Shown one piece after another: positions 17,054-26,722 of a DNA stretch of 64,000 nucleotides. Position numbers and translations under genes: made by a program. Numbering within the stretch: position 1 is the first letter of the stretch; each line of letters opens with the position of its first letter. The stretch is from Aurantiacibacter poecillastricola (lineage in GTDB: Bacteria; Pseudomonadota; Alphaproteobacteria; Sphingomonadales; Sphingomonadaceae). The DNA lies in the NCBI RefSeq assembly GCF_030730945.1, contig NZ_JAVAMS010000001.1, forward strand, positions 186,001-250,000, written 5' to 3'. The notes under the pieces were generated by a model. The model saw only the letters and a program-made list of their open reading frames with translations. It ran no database searches and had not been told where the DNA came from.

Positions 17054-18609
17054 CCACGGTCCGCATTTCCGACGACGCCCTCGCCCGCGCAGGCGGCGCA
17101 GACAGGCTGGCGGCGGCCTTCGAAAAGAAGGGCTGCGAAGTGCAGCGCACTTCCAGCTGGGGCATGCACTGGCTGGAGCCGCTGGTGGAAATCGACGGCG
17201 AAGGCTTCGGCCCCGCCACGCTGGACGATGTCGACGCCATCCTCGATGGCAGGAGCAACAAGTCCATCGGCAACATCGAGGACCATCCCTTCATCGCCAC
17301 GCAAACGCGCATTACCTTCAAGCGCGCCGGCAAGACCCGTCCGCTAAGCCTGGAAGACTACGAAGCGACCGGCGGCTGGGTGGGCCTGAAGCGCGCCCGC
17401 GAGATCGGCTCTGCAGCCATCGTCGACGAGATCAAGCATTCCGGCCTGCGCGGCCGCGGCGGGGCGGGTTTCCCCACCGGCATCAAGTGGGAAACGGTGA
17501 TGAAGGCGCCGGGCCCGCAGAAATACATCGTCTGCAACGCCGACGAAGGCGACTCCGGCACCTTCGCCGACCGCATGGCAATGGAGGGCGATCCCTTCGC
17601 GCTGCTGGAAGGCATGGCCATCGCGGGCGAGGCCGTCGGCGCGAACCAGGGCTACATCTACCTGCGCAGCGAATATCCCGACGCTATCCGCAAGCTGAAC
17701 GCCGCCATCGAGATCGCTGCGCACATCATTGCGCCGTTCAAATGCGAGGTGCGCGTAGGCGCTGGCGCCTATGTCTGCGGGGAAGAGACCTCGCTGCTCA
17801 ATTCGCTGGAAGGAAAGCGGGGCGAAGTGCGCGCCAAGCCTCCCCTTCCCGCACTCGAGGGGTTCCTTGCGCGCCCCACGGTGGTCAACAATGTCCTCAG
17901 CCTGCAGGCCGTGCCGCACATTCTCCACGAAGGCGGAGCGGACGAGTACCGGGATGCAGGCTTCGGCCGTTCGCGCGGCACCATGCCGATCCAGCTTGCC
18001 GGCAACATCAAGCATGGCGGGCTCTACGAAGTCGGCTTCGGCGTGACGCTGGACGACCTCGTCAACCAGATCGGCGGCGGTACCGCCTCGGGCCGCCCGG
18101 TGAAGGCGGTGCAGGTCGGGGGTCCGCTGGGCGCCTATATCCACCCCGACCAGTTCGACATCAAGTTCGACTACGAGGAATACACCAATGCCGAGGCCCT
18201 GATCGGCCATGGCGGCGTGACCGTGTTCGACGATAGCGCCGACATGCTGGAAATGGCGCGCTTCGCTATGGAGTTCTGCTCGGTCGAAAGCTGCGGCAAG
18301 TGCACGCCCTGCCGCATCGGCGCGGTGCGCGGCGTCGAGATTCTTGACCGGATCAAGGCCGGTGGGCGGACGCGCGACCGGATCGAGCTCGCCCCGCAAA
18401 TGCACAATGCGCCCAAGGACGCGGGCCGCGATGCGGGTGACGAGATCGGCCTCCTCACCGATTTGTGCGAGACAATGAAGTTCGGCTCGCTCTGCGCGCT
18501 GGGCGGCTTCACGCCCTATCCTGTCATGAGCGCGCTGCGCCAGTGGCCCGAAGACTTCACCCGCAATCCCGAGCTGGTGAAGAAGGCCCTGCCCGAGGCG
18601 GCGGAGTAA
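17050..18609 (+). CDS. fdsB: NAD-dependent formate dehydrogenase, beta subunit (NuoF-like)
   Basis: 519-aa flavoprotein subunit. Residues 1-100 are a thioredoxin-like extension, as in other FdsB/HoxF proteins. FMN and NADH sites follow with GRGGAGFPTGIKWE and CNADEGDSGTFADR, then the [4Fe-4S] motif ESCGKCTPCRIG near residue 415. It receives electrons from FdsA and reduces NAD+ to NADH, the energy-yielding end of formaldehyde oxidation. The gene overlaps fdsG (ATGA) and its TAA overlaps the mobA start (TAATG at 18607). Confidence 0.93.
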   Translation: MTTVRISDDALARAGGADRLAAAFEKKGCEVQRTSSWGMHWLEPLVEIDGEGFGPATLDDVDAILDGRSNKSIGNIEDHPFIATQTRITFKRAGKTRPLSLEDYEATGGWVGLKRAREIGSAAIVDEIKHSGLRGRGGAGFPTGIKWETVMKAPGPQKYIVCNADEGDSGTFADRMAMEGDPFALLEGMAIAGEAVGANQGYIYLRSEYPDAIRKLNAAIEIAAHIIAPFKCEVRVGAGAYVCGEETSLLNSLEGKRGEVRAKPPLPALEGFLARPTVVNNVLSLQAVPHILHEGGADEYRDAGFGRSRGTMPIQLAGNIKHGGLYEVGFGVTLDDLVNQIGGGTASGRPVKAVQVGGPLGAYIHPDQFDIKFDYEEYTNAEALIGHGGVTVFDDSADMLEMARFAMEFCSVESCGKCTPCRIGAVRGVEILDRIKAGGRTRDRIELAPQMHNAPKDAGRDAGDEIGLLTDLCETMKFGSLCALGGFTPYPVMSALRQWPEDFTRNPELVKKALPEAAE

Positions 18610-19139
18610 TGATTCTCGGCGCAGTCCTGGCAGGCGGCAAGTCCTCGCGGTTCGGCCGCGACAAGGCGCTCGCCGAATTGGGCGGCCGTACCTTGATCGC
18701 CCGCGCCGTGGACGCGCTCTCGGGCTTTTGCGACTATGTGATCGTGGTGGGCCGCGAGGCTGCGCCCGCCCCCACCATTCCCGACTGGCCCCGCGCCGAC
18801 ATGGGTCCCTTGGGCGGCATCGCAGCAGCCCTGCGCTTTGCCGAGGACGAGGACTATGACAGCGTCCTCACCTGCGGGGTGGATTCCGCGCAGCTGCCTG
18901 CCGACCTGTTGCAGCTTCTTTCGCCTGCCCCCGCCTACCTTGAAACGCAGCCCATTATAGGGCATTGGAAAAGCAACAACGCATCGCTCGTCTCGGCCAT
19001 CCTCCAGAGTGAAGGACGCCATTCGATGCTCGCTTTCGCCGAAGCCGCCGGAGCGCGGCCGGTGAAAAGCCACGATGCGCCAGCAAACATAAATACGCCC
19101 GCAGACCTTGCGGCGATGGAGCACGATCATGGGCTATGA
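18609..19139 (+). CDS. mobA: Molybdenum cofactor guanylyltransferase, nested in the fds operon
   Basis: 176-aa nucleotidyltransferase that attaches GMP to molybdopterin, making the bis-MGD cofactor needed by FdsA. The NTP-binding signature GAVLAGGKSSRFGRDKAL is at the extreme N-terminus; MGPLGGIAAALRF and the acidic CGVDSAQLP segment (replacing the usual DMP) follow. It is slightly shorter than E. coli MobA (194 aa). The start overlaps fdsB and the stop lies 9 bases inside fdsA, so cofactor enzyme and apoenzyme are made from one transcript. The classic operon order is fdsGBACD without mobA. Confidence 0.88.
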   Translation: MILGAVLAGGKSSRFGRDKALAELGGRTLIARAVDALSGFCDYVIVVGREAAPAPTIPDWPRADMGPLGGIAAALRFAEDEDYDSVLTCGVDSAQLPADLLQLLSPAPAYLETQPIIGHWKSNNASLVSAILQSEGRHSMLAFAEAAGARPVKSHDAPANINTPADLAAMEHDHGL

Positions 19140-21984
19140 ACCCCCCAAGGATTTCGGAACCCCGGCCGTCACGTCGGACACGAAAGTCACGCTGAAAATC
19201 GACGGCCGCGACGTGACCGTGCCCGCCGGCACCAGCGTGATGCGCGCCGCCAGCGTTGCGGGCGGAAAGATTCCGAAACTGTGCGCCACGGACAATGTGA
19301 AGAGCTTCGGCTCGTGCCGCCTGTGCCTCGTCGAGATCGAGGGTGCGCGCGGAACGCCTGCCAGCTGCACCACGCCGGTGTCGGAAGGCATGGTGGTGAA
19401 GACGCAGACCCCGCGCCTCGAAAAGCTGCGCAAGGGCGTGATGGAGCTCTACATCTCCGACCACCCCCTCGACTGCCTTACCTGCTCGGCAAACGGCGAT
19501 TGCGAGTTGCAGGACGAGGCGGCGAATGTGGGCCTGCGCGATGTGCGCTACGGCTATGAGGGTGCGAACCACCTCGGCCTCGAGACCGACAATTCGAACC
19601 CCTATTTCCACTTCGACCCGTCCAAGTGCATCGTGTGCTCGCGCTGCGTGCGCGCCTGTAACGAGGTGCAGGGCACGTTCGCGCTCACCATCGACGGGCG
19701 CGGCTTTGCCAGCATGGTCTCCGCCGGACAGGACGAGGACAATTTCCTCTCCTCCGAATGCGTGAGCTGCGGCGCCTGCGTGCAGGCATGCCCCACCGCC
19801 ACGCTGCAGGAAAAGAGCGTGAAGGCCGTCGGCCTGCCCGAGCGCAGCGTCGTCACCACCTGCGCCTATTGCGGCGTGGGCTGTACCTTCCGCGCGGAAA
19901 TGCGCGGCGAGCAGCTGGTGCGCATGGTTCCCTACAAGGACGGCAAGGCCAATCGTGGGCATAGCTGCGTGAAGGGCCGCTTCGCCTATGGCTATGCCAA
20001 CCACCAGGACCGCATCACCAGCCCGATGGTGCGCGACTCGATCGACGAACCGTGGCGCGAAGTGACCTGGGAAGAAGCGCTGGCGTTCGCCTCGAACAAG
20101 ATCTCCGCGATCAAGGAAAAGCACGGTGCGGGCGCGCTGGGCGGCATCACTTCCAGCCGCTGCACCAATGAGGAAACCTTCCTCGTGCAGAAGCTGATCC
20201 GCTCGGTGTTCGGCGCGAACAATGTCGATACCTGCGCACGCGTGTGCCACTCGCCGACGGGCTACGGCCTGAAGACGACCTTCGGCACCTCAGCGGGCAC
20301 GCAGGATTTCGACAGCGTGCAGTACACCGATGTCGCGCTGGTGATCGGCGCCAACCCGACGGACGGCCACCCCGTCTTCGCCAGCCGCCTGAAGAAGCGC
20401 CTGCGTGAAGGGGCGAAACTGATCGTGATCGATCCGCGCCGCATCGACCTCGTGCGCACTCCGCATGTCGAGGCCGCGCACCACCTGCCCTTGCAGCCCG
20501 GCACCAATGTCGCCGTGCTCACCGCGATGGCGCATGTGATCGTCACCGAAGGGCTGACGGACGACGACTATATCCGCGAGCGCTGCGAAGTGGACGCCTA
20601 CGAGGAATGGGCGCGCTTCGTCTCCGACGAGCGCCACTCGCCCGAGACGCTCGAGCCCGTCACCCGCGTGCCCGCAGAAGACCTGCGCGCGGCGGCGCGC
20701 CTCTACGCCACCGGCGGCAATGCGGCGATCTATTACGGCCTCGGCGTGACCGAGCACTCGCAAGGGTCCTCCACCGTCATGGCGATTGCCAACCTTGCCA
20801 TGTGCACCGGCAATGTCGGCAAGAAGGGCGTCGGCGTGAACCCGCTGCGCGGCCAGAACAACGTGCAGGGCGCCTGCGACATGGGCAGCTTCCCGCACGA
20901 ACTGCCCGGCTATCGCCACCTCTCGGACGGCGAGACGCGCGCTTTGTTCGAGAAAGACTGGGGCGTCACGCTCGACCCCAATCCGGGCCTCAGGATCAAC
21001 AACATGCTCGATGCCGCCGTCGATGGCAGCTTCAAGGCGATCTACATCCAGGGCGAGGACATTCTCCAGTCCGACCCCAACACCCAGCACGTGGCCGATG
21101 GCCTCTCGGCGATGGAATGCGTGATCGTCCACGATCTCTTCCTCAACGAGACCGCGAACTACGCGCACGTCTTCCTGCCCGGCTCCACCTTCCTCGAAAA
21201 GAACGGCACCTTCACCAATGCCGAGCGGCGCATCCAGCCGGTGCGCAAGGTGATGGAGCCAGCCAATGGCTATGAGGACTGGGAAGTCACGCAACTGCTC
21301 GCCAATGCGCTCGGCGCGAACTGGAACTACACGCACCCCAGCGAGATCCTCGACGAGATCGCGCGCCTCACCGGCAGCTTTGCCGGCGTATCGTGGGACA
21401 TGCTGCAGGAACGCGGCAGCGTGCAGTGGCCGGTGAACGAGAAGTACCCGGACGGCTCGCCCGTCATGCACATGGAAGGTTTCGTTCGTGGCAAGGGGCT
21501 GTTCGTGGTGACGGACTACGTCCCCACCGATGAAAAGACCGGCCCGCGCTTCCCGCTGCTGCTGACCACGGGTCGCATCCTCAGCCAGTACAATGTCGGC
21601 GCGCAGACGCGGCGCACGGCCAACACCGTGTGGCACAAGGAAGACCTCCTTGAAATCCATCCGGTCGATGCGGAAAACCGCGGCCTGAAGGATGGCGACT
21701 GGACGAAGCTCTCCAGCCGCACCGGCGAGACGACGCTGCGCATCAAGGTGACCGACCGCGTGGCACCGGGCGTCGTCTACACCACCTTCCACCACCCCGC
21801 GACGCAGGCCAATGTCGTCACCACCGACTATTCGGACTGGGCCACCAACTGCCCCGAATACAAGGTGACGGCGGTGCAGGTCACGCCCAGCAACGGGCCG
21901 ACCGACTGGCAGGAAGACTACCAGGAGCTCACCGAGCGCAGCCGCCGCATCGCGGGCGAGGACGACATGGAGCCGGCCGAATGA
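19129..21984 (+). CDS. fdsA: NAD-dependent formate dehydrogenase, alpha (catalytic) subunit
   Basis: 951-aa molybdoenzyme oxidising formate to CO2. N-terminal plant-type [2Fe-2S] domain (CATDNVKSFGSCRLC...PASC), His/Cys3 [4Fe-4S] motif (HPLDCLTCSANGDC), a double [4Fe-4S] ferredoxin domain (CIVCSRCVRAC and CVSCGACVQACP), then the fifth cluster CAYCGVGC and the bis-MGD domains. The catalytic molybdenum ligand is the Cys of ARVCHSPTG; a selenocysteine is not needed because TGC is read here. The C-terminal dinucleotide-binding domain begins near LTTGRILSQYN. ATG 19129 is chosen from family alignment; an ATG at 19108 would add seven residues. Its stop overlaps fdsD. Confidence 0.94.
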   Translation: MGYEPPKDFGTPAVTSDTKVTLKIDGRDVTVPAGTSVMRAASVAGGKIPKLCATDNVKSFGSCRLCLVEIEGARGTPASCTTPVSEGMVVKTQTPRLEKLRKGVMELYISDHPLDCLTCSANGDCELQDEAANVGLRDVRYGYEGANHLGLETDNSNPYFHFDPSKCIVCSRCVRACNEVQGTFALTIDGRGFASMVSAGQDEDNFLSSECVSCGACVQACPTATLQEKSVKAVGLPERSVVTTCAYCGVGCTFRAEMRGEQLVRMVPYKDGKANRGHSCVKGRFAYGYANHQDRITSPMVRDSIDEPWREVTWEEALAFASNKISAIKEKHGAGALGGITSSRCTNEETFLVQKLIRSVFGANNVDTCARVCHSPTGYGLKTTFGTSAGTQDFDSVQYTDVALVIGANPTDGHPVFASRLKKRLREGAKLIVIDPRRIDLVRTPHVEAAHHLPLQPGTNVAVLTAMAHVIVTEGLTDDDYIRERCEVDAYEEWARFVSDERHSPETLEPVTRVPAEDLRAAARLYATGGNAAIYYGLGVTEHSQGSSTVMAIANLAMCTGNVGKKGVGVNPLRGQNNVQGACDMGSFPHELPGYRHLSDGETRALFEKDWGVTLDPNPGLRINNMLDAAVDGSFKAIYIQGEDILQSDPNTQHVADGLSAMECVIVHDLFLNETANYAHVFLPGSTFLEKNGTFTNAERRIQPVRKVMEPANGYEDWEVTQLLANALGANWNYTHPSEILDEIARLTGSFAGVSWDMLQERGSVQWPVNEKYPDGSPVMHMEGFVRGKGLFVVTDYVPTDEKTGPRFPLLLTTGRILSQYNVGAQTRRTANTVWHKEDLLEIHPVDAENRGLKDGDWTKLSSRTGETTLRIKVTDRVAPGVVYTTFHHPATQANVVTTDYSDWATNCPEYKVTAVQVTPSNGPTDWQEDYQELTERSRRIAGEDDMEPAE

Positions 21985-22265
21985 GCGACAGCCAGATCGA
22001 GCGGCTCCACCGCTTCGCCAACCAGATCGCCAAGAACTTCGTTGCCATCGGGCACGACAAGGCGGTGCTGGCAACGGCGGACCACATCGAGAGCTTCTGG
22101 GATCCGCGGATGAAGGCAGCGATCTTCAGCGAACCGCGCGAAGGGCTGGATCCGATCGCGGCGGAGGCGATCGCGCACCTTGCCGAACAGGGCAATCCCG
22201 GCTCGCAGACCCGCGCCACGGATTTCTCCAAGGCGGGCGAGCTGCACAATTCGGATGCGGGATAA
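21981..22265 (+). CDS. fdsD: NAD-dependent formate dehydrogenase, delta subunit
   Basis: 94-aa small subunit, typical length for FdsD (70-100 aa), with the conserved RLHRFANQIAKNF...HIESFWDPRMKAAI pattern. The protein associates with the Fds complex and is needed for full activity in studied systems, although it carries no cofactor. It overlaps fdsA by four bases and fdhD by eleven. Confidence 0.9.
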   Translation: MSDSQIERLHRFANQIAKNFVAIGHDKAVLATADHIESFWDPRMKAAIFSEPREGLDPIAAEAIAHLAEQGNPGSQTRATDFSKAGELHNSDAG

Positions 22266-23049
22266 GTACACCTCCGGCGTCACGGAGATCCGCGCCGACG
22301 GCTCGCGCCGCGAATTGCAGCGCGCCTTCGTGCCCGAAGTGCCGGTAGCGCTGGAATATAATGGTCTCTCCTACGCCGTGATGATGGCGAGCCCCGCCGA
22401 CCTCGAGGACTTCGCCCGCGGCTTCGCACTGACCGAGGGGCTGGCTCGTACCCCGTCCGACATGACCGATATCGCCGTCGCCGAAGTCGAGCATGGCTGG
22501 ATCGTGCGCGCGCAATTGACCGGCCTCGGCATCGAGAAGCTGACAGAGCGGGTCCGCACCCGTGTGGCGGAGTCGAGCTGCGGTCTGTGCGGGATCGAGA
22601 ACCTCGAGGCGGTGAGCGCACCACTTCCCAGGGTTGCCGGCCACGAAACCCTCGCTCCCGGCGCGATCTTCGCAGCGCTCGGCAAGCTGCGCGATCATCA
22701 GCCGCTGACGAAGCAAACCGGCGCCGCCCACGCAGCCGCCTTCTGCACCGCCGATGGCACGATCCTCCACGCGCGCGAGGATGTCGGGCGGCACAACGCG
22801 ATGGACAAGCTGGTAGGCGCCCTCGCCGCTGCCGGGCAGGATGTGGGCGACGGCTTCATACTCTCCAGCGCACGGTGCTCCTACGAAATCGTCGAGAAGA
22901 CGGTGCGCGCAGGTGCGACGAGGCTGGTCACAATCTCCCTGCCGACCAGCATGGCGGTGGAGCGGGCGAAGGCCGCCGGGCTCGGCCTGTGGTGCCTCGC
23001 CCGCGATGACAGCGTGCTGCTGGTGAACGACCCGAAGCCTGCGGCATAG
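22255..23049 (+). CDS. fdhD: Formate dehydrogenase sulfurtransferase FdhD (FdsC)
   Basis: 264-aa sulfur carrier that delivers sulfur to the molybdenum centre of formate dehydrogenase. Hallmarks: the redox CxxC loop in SSCGLCGIENL, GRHNAMDKLVGA, and SSARCSYEIVEKT. Start is ATG 22255 inside the end of fdsD; an upstream ATG at 22180 would add 25 basic residues of low likelihood. It is the last gene of the formate dehydrogenase operon; 75 bp without a clear hairpin separate it from the next gene. Confidence 0.91.
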   Translation: MRDKYTSGVTEIRADGSRRELQRAFVPEVPVALEYNGLSYAVMMASPADLEDFARGFALTEGLARTPSDMTDIAVAEVEHGWIVRAQLTGLGIEKLTERVRTRVAESSCGLCGIENLEAVSAPLPRVAGHETLAPGAIFAALGKLRDHQPLTKQTGAAHAAAFCTADGTILHAREDVGRHNAMDKLVGALAAAGQDVGDGFILSSARCSYEIVEKTVRAGATRLVTISLPTSMAVERAKAAGLGLWCLARDDSVLLVNDPKPAA

Positions 23050-23124
23050 TTGCAACAGCGAAACCTTATCGCAGCAATTAGGGAGCAGCAGGGAACCCGT
23101 TCCAACAATCGGCGCTAGATAAGC

Positions 23125-23619
23125 ATGGACGCCTTTCTTTCCTCGATATTGCCGCTGGCGCTGCTGGAAAGTCTGGCAACGTCGCCGCTGGGTATCCTGG
23201 CAGTTCCGCTCCTCATCACCGTCCTTACCGCGTCCCTGGTCGCCCTTTCGCTCCCCGGGGCGGTCAATACCATGTCCTTCGTAAGCGGAATGATGCTGGG
23301 ACTGGGCGGTATTCTGGTGGTCGCGCTGGGTGTGCTGGTGGGCAGTCACCTCCTGTTCCTCGCTTCGCGCCGCTGGCTGAGCGAGCGGCTCCAGCGCCGG
23401 TTCGGGGCACGTATCGCGTCGGTGCAGGATCACCTCGGCAAGCGCGGCCCGCTCTATGTGGTGGGCGCGCGGCTGGGCGGCATTCCACATGTCGTCGTCA
23501 CCGCAGGATGCGCCGCCACGCCCATCAATGCACGTGCCTTTCTCGGTGCGAGCCTGCTCGGCATGCTTCCCTGCATCGCCATTTCTGCGATCGCCGGCTC
23601 GACGCTTGCGGCTATCTGA
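23125..23619 (+). CDS. VTT-domain (DedA/TVP38-like) membrane protein
   Basis: 164-aa integral membrane protein with four or five hydrophobic helices. It resembles the VTT/SNARE-associated family: an early hydrophobic pair, GAVNTMSFVSGMMLG, the Gly-rich helix GGILVVALGVLVGSHLLFLASRRWL and the late LGASLLGMLPCIAISAIAGSTL typical of TVP38 proteins. Some family members move lipid carriers such as undecaprenyl phosphate; others are uncharacterised. It is short for the family (about 200-240). No ribosome site is obvious before ATG 23125. Moderately sure of family, not of role. Confidence 0.7.
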   Translation: MDAFLSSILPLALLESLATSPLGILAVPLLITVLTASLVALSLPGAVNTMSFVSGMMLGLGGILVVALGVLVGSHLLFLASRRWLSERLQRRFGARIASVQDHLGKRGPLYVVGARLGGIPHVVVTAGCAATPINARAFLGASLLGMLPCIAISAIAGSTLAAI

Positions 23620-23729
23620 CAACACGAAGCCTGCACGCTTTTCCGTCAAACGTTACAGTGTAAGCATCGTGTTTACTCCCTTGCCCTAAGTCCCTGCTCC
23701 GGGATTTTCTTGCGGAGCGGCGATAACGC

Positions 23730-24905
23730 GTGACAGTTAGTGCCATCATCATGATGACGCTTCTCGTGCTGGGGCTCGGGGTTATGTGTGCGGTCATCAG
23801 CCTGGCGTTGCGCAGGCATGAATCGCTCTTGTGGATGGGCGCCGCCCTTGGCCTCGGAATAATCGAGACCTTCGCCCTGAAGGACGGCGCGATCACCGGT
23901 CTCGACCTGCTGCTGGTCTGCGTGACGATACCATCATCCTATATCTGCGTGGGCGAATCCGTGCGTACCGCGTTCGGCGAGGAGCGTGCGAGCCCGCGCT
24001 ACTTCGCGCTGATGGGCGGAACGATCGGCCTGTCTTGCCTGCTACTGCAGTTTCCCGTTCCGCCGGTCCTGCAGTTGCTACCCTGCCAACTGGCGGGAGC
24101 TGCGGCGATGCTCCGCGCCGTGAGCTGCGTGAAGCGCAATCGCCTTCGCCGCTCGGTGCTGGACCTTTCCCTCCTCGCCGCACTCGCCTGCGTTACCTGT
24201 GTGTATATCGTGCGGATTCCCTTCCTGCCGATCCTGGTATCGCTGGAGACGCCCTTCATGGTCATGTCCCGCCAGACCTTGCAGGACGCCCTGATCGCGG
24301 TTTTCGGCGTTCTCGTGCCCTCGGTCGTGCTGCTTACGGTAGCCCGGGTCGTGGCAAATGCGGTGGACTATCACCGCATGCGGGCAGAACTCGATATCCT
24401 GTCCGCCCTGCCCAATCGCCGCGCTTTCGTGGACGCGATGGAAGATCCCAGGCGCGGCGAAGGCCAGGTCATCGTCTGCGATATCGACAGGTTCAAGGCG
24501 GTGAACGACAGCTTCGGACACTCCGCCGGCGATGCCGTGATCCGCGCGGTGGCGCAGCTTCTGGAAGGCCGCGGCCTCGCGGCCCGCATTGGCGGCGAGG
24601 AATTCGCCATCTGGCTGCCGGGCTGCAACGCGGCCGACGCCTATCGCCACGCTGAGGAACTACGGCAGGACGTCGCGAACCTTCGCTTGCTGGAGATCCT
24701 TGGCGACTCGCCGATCACTGCAAGCTTCGGCGTCGCGTCGGTGGCCAGCGATGCACCCTTGCGCGAGATACTCGCCGCGGCCGACCTCGCCCTTTACCGC
24801 GCCAAGCACCTGGGCCGGAACCGAGTGGTAACTTTCGACGATCTCAGGACAGCACCGCCGCAGCGGGAAAAGCGGGCGAAAACAGGCCAGCGCCGGGCCG
24901 CGTAA
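23730..24905 (+). CDS. Membrane-bound diguanylate cyclase (GGDEF protein)
   Basis: 391-aa protein: six or seven TM helices (residues 1-205), then a GGDEF domain. The domain has CDIDRFKAVNDSFGHSAGDAVI and the active GGEEF signature in ARIGGEEFAIWLPG, so it should make c-di-GMP. Five residues upstream of GGEEF the inhibitory RxxD I-site is missing (GRGLAAR), implying no product inhibition by that route. Start is GTG 23730 with GGAG 12 bp upstream. A basic tail rich in Arg/Lys ends the protein. It stands alone between a VTT protein and convergent metW. Confidence 0.87.
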   Translation: MTVSAIIMMTLLVLGLGVMCAVISLALRRHESLLWMGAALGLGIIETFALKDGAITGLDLLLVCVTIPSSYICVGESVRTAFGEERASPRYFALMGGTIGLSCLLLQFPVPPVLQLLPCQLAGAAAMLRAVSCVKRNRLRRSVLDLSLLAALACVTCVYIVRIPFLPILVSLETPFMVMSRQTLQDALIAVFGVLVPSVVLLTVARVVANAVDYHRMRAELDILSALPNRRAFVDAMEDPRRGEGQVIVCDIDRFKAVNDSFGHSAGDAVIRAVAQLLEGRGLAARIGGEEFAIWLPGCNAADAYRHAEELRQDVANLRLLEILGDSPITASFGVASVASDAPLREILAAADLALYRAKHLGRNRVVTFDDLRTAPPQREKRAKTGQRRAA

Positions 24906-24916
24906 GACCCGCACGC

Positions 24917-25522
24917 TTATCGACTGAGCTGGAAGACAGCGTGTTCGGCGCGCCAGTTGGCGTTGCCCCCACCGATTTCCCGGCCATTCGCGAAGAACCA
25001 GTTGCCCGTCACCTGCACACCGCGTTCGGTCAGGAACTCGCGAAAGTCTGTCACGGTCAGGTGATGGATATTGTCGGTCGCATACCAGCTGCCCGGCAGG
25101 TGGCGCGTGATCGGCATACGCCCGCTGCGCAGCAGGGCTAGGCGCATGCGCCAATAGGCGAAATTGGGGAAGCTCACGAAGGCTTCGCGCCCCACGCGCA
25201 GCAACTGCTCCAGCAGCCAGTCGGGTCGCTGCGCCGTCTGCAATGTCTGGCTGAGGATGGCGACGTCGAAGGCGCTGTCGGGATAGTCGGCTAGGTCGCG
25301 ATTGGCATCGCCCTGGACCACGGAAAGGCCGCGCGACACGGCCTTTGCCACCGCCTCGGGATCGATTTCCATTCCCCGTGCATCGCAGGCCTTGCGCGTC
25401 TGCAGTGCCTCCATCAAATCGCCCTCCCCGCAACCCACATCGAGGACGCGGCTGCCCGAAGGCAGACGCTCGGCAATCTTGGCAAGGTCAGGACGGAGAT
25501 CGAAGGAGACGGGCGCGCTCAT
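24917..25522 (-). CDS. metW: Methionine biosynthesis protein MetW
   Basis: 201-aa class I methyltransferase-fold protein with the SAM motif [15 protein letters not shown] and the family blocks [25 protein letters not shown] and [15 protein letters not shown]. MetW pairs with MetX in many Alphaproteobacteria, where the pair makes O-acylhomoserine for methionine synthesis. It overlaps metX by four bases (ATGA) on the minus strand. Its 3' end is 11 bp from the convergent GGDEF gene. Confidence 0.93.
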   Translation of the reverse strand: MSAPVSFDLRPDLAKIAERLPSGSRVLDVGCGEGDLMEALQTRKACDARGMEIDPEAVAKAVSRGLSVVQGDANRDLADYPDSAFDVAILSQTLQTAQRPDWLLEQLLRVGREAFVSFPNFAYWRMRLALLRSGRMPITRHLPGSWYATDNIHHLTVTDFREFLTERGVQVTGNWFFANGREIGGGNANWRAEHAVFQLSR

Positions 25523-26625
25523 TTGCCGATGAACCCTTCCACCACCCGGTCGAGCGCAGGCACGTCGAGCAGGAAACTGTCATGCCCGTAAGGCGCGGAG
25601 AGCTCGACGAAGCTGACGGGCGCCGCCACCGCGTTCAGCGCGTGCACCACCTCGCGCATGTCGGAGGTGGTGTAGAGCCAGTCGGTATCGAAACTTACGA
25701 GGCAGAAGCGCGTATCCTTCGCCCCGCGGAATGCATAGGCCAGCAGTCCGCCGTGCTCCTCGGCAAGGTCGAAATAGTCCATCGCGCGGGTGATGTAGAG
25801 ATAGCTGTTGGCGTCGAACCGGTCGGTGAAGCTCAGTCCCTGGTAGCGCAGGTAGCTTTCCACCTGGAAATCGGCATCGAAGCCGAAGCTCTTGGCCTCG
25901 CGGTCCTGCAGGCGGCGGCCGAATTTCTCCGTCAGTCCCTCTTCCGAAAGGTAGGTGATATGCGCCGCCATGCGCGCAACGGCCAGGCCCTTGGCTGGCG
26001 GAGCGCCTTCGTAATAGTCTCCGCCCTGCCAGTTGGGATCGGCCATGATGGCCTGCCGACCCATCTCGTGAAAGGCGATGTTCTGTGCCGAGTGCCGCGC
26101 AGTGGTCGCGATGGCGAGGACGCGGCCCGCCCGCTCCGGGAAATTGGCCGCGCAGGAGAGCGCCTGCATCCCGCCCATCGATCCACCGACGACAGCATGC
26201 AGCCGCTCGATACCAAGCGTGTCGAGCAAGGCCATCTGTGCGCGCACCATGTCGCGTATGGTGATGACGGGGAAGTCCATGCCGTAGGGCCTACCACCCG
26301 GGCCCGGCGTTCTGGGTCCGGTGGAACCGAGGCAGCTGCCGATCACGTTGGCGCAGATGACGTGGAAGCGGTTCGTGTCGATCGGCTTGCCGGGGCCGAC
26401 CATCCGCTCCCACCAGCCCGGCCTGCCGGTAACGGGATTGGTGCCGGCCACGAACTGGTCTCCGGTCAGCGCATGGAACACCATGATGGCGTTGGACTTG
26501 TCCGGAGCCAGCTCGCCAAAGGTCTCGTAGGCGACTTCGACATCGGCCAGCTGCCGCCCGCTATCGAGTTCGAGCGGGGTGCCCAGTGTCACGGTGCGGA
26601 AGGTGGTTTCGCTAGTGGGAGCCAT
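25519..26625 (-). CDS. metX: Homoserine O-acyltransferase MetX
   Basis: 368-aa alpha/beta hydrolase-fold enzyme transferring an acyl group to homoserine, first committed step of methionine synthesis. Nucleophile in [10 protein letters not shown]; the Asp in SFDTDWLY and His in YGHDSFLLD complete the triad. The oxyanion-side signature reads GSCLGSTGP, where many homologues have GGCMGSTGP. Whether it uses acetyl- or succinyl-CoA cannot be decided here, because both occur in MetX. It shares a 97-bp intergenic region with the divergent hisC gene. I looked for a SAM riboswitch upstream and saw none. Confidence 0.92.
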   Translation of the reverse strand: MAPTSETTFRTVTLGTPLELDSGRQLADVEVAYETFGELAPDKSNAIMVFHALTGDQFVAGTNPVTGRPGWWERMVGPGKPIDTNRFHVICANVIGSCLGSTGPRTPGPGGRPYGMDFPVITIRDMVRAQMALLDTLGIERLHAVVGGSMGGMQALSCAANFPERAGRVLAIATTARHSAQNIAFHEMGRQAIMADPNWQGGDYYEGAPPAKGLAVARMAAHITYLSEEGLTEKFGRRLQDREAKSFGFDADFQVESYLRYQGLSFTDRFDANSYLYITRAMDYFDLAEEHGGLLAYAFRGAKDTRFCLVSFDTDWLYTTSDMREVVHALNAVAAPVSFVELSAPYGHDSFLLDVPALDRVVEGFIGK

Positions 26626-26722
26626 GGCGTTATCGTGTCCATCGCTTGGGCGAGGCGAAGCGGGCTGTCAATCGCTGCAAAGGGCGGCTATGCGCGCTTT
26701 CCGTAACCGTAGAGACCTTGCG

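Noticed and set aside
26579..26722. SAM-type riboswitch upstream of metX
   Set aside because: No conserved aptamer sequence or stem pattern seen in the short region to hisC.
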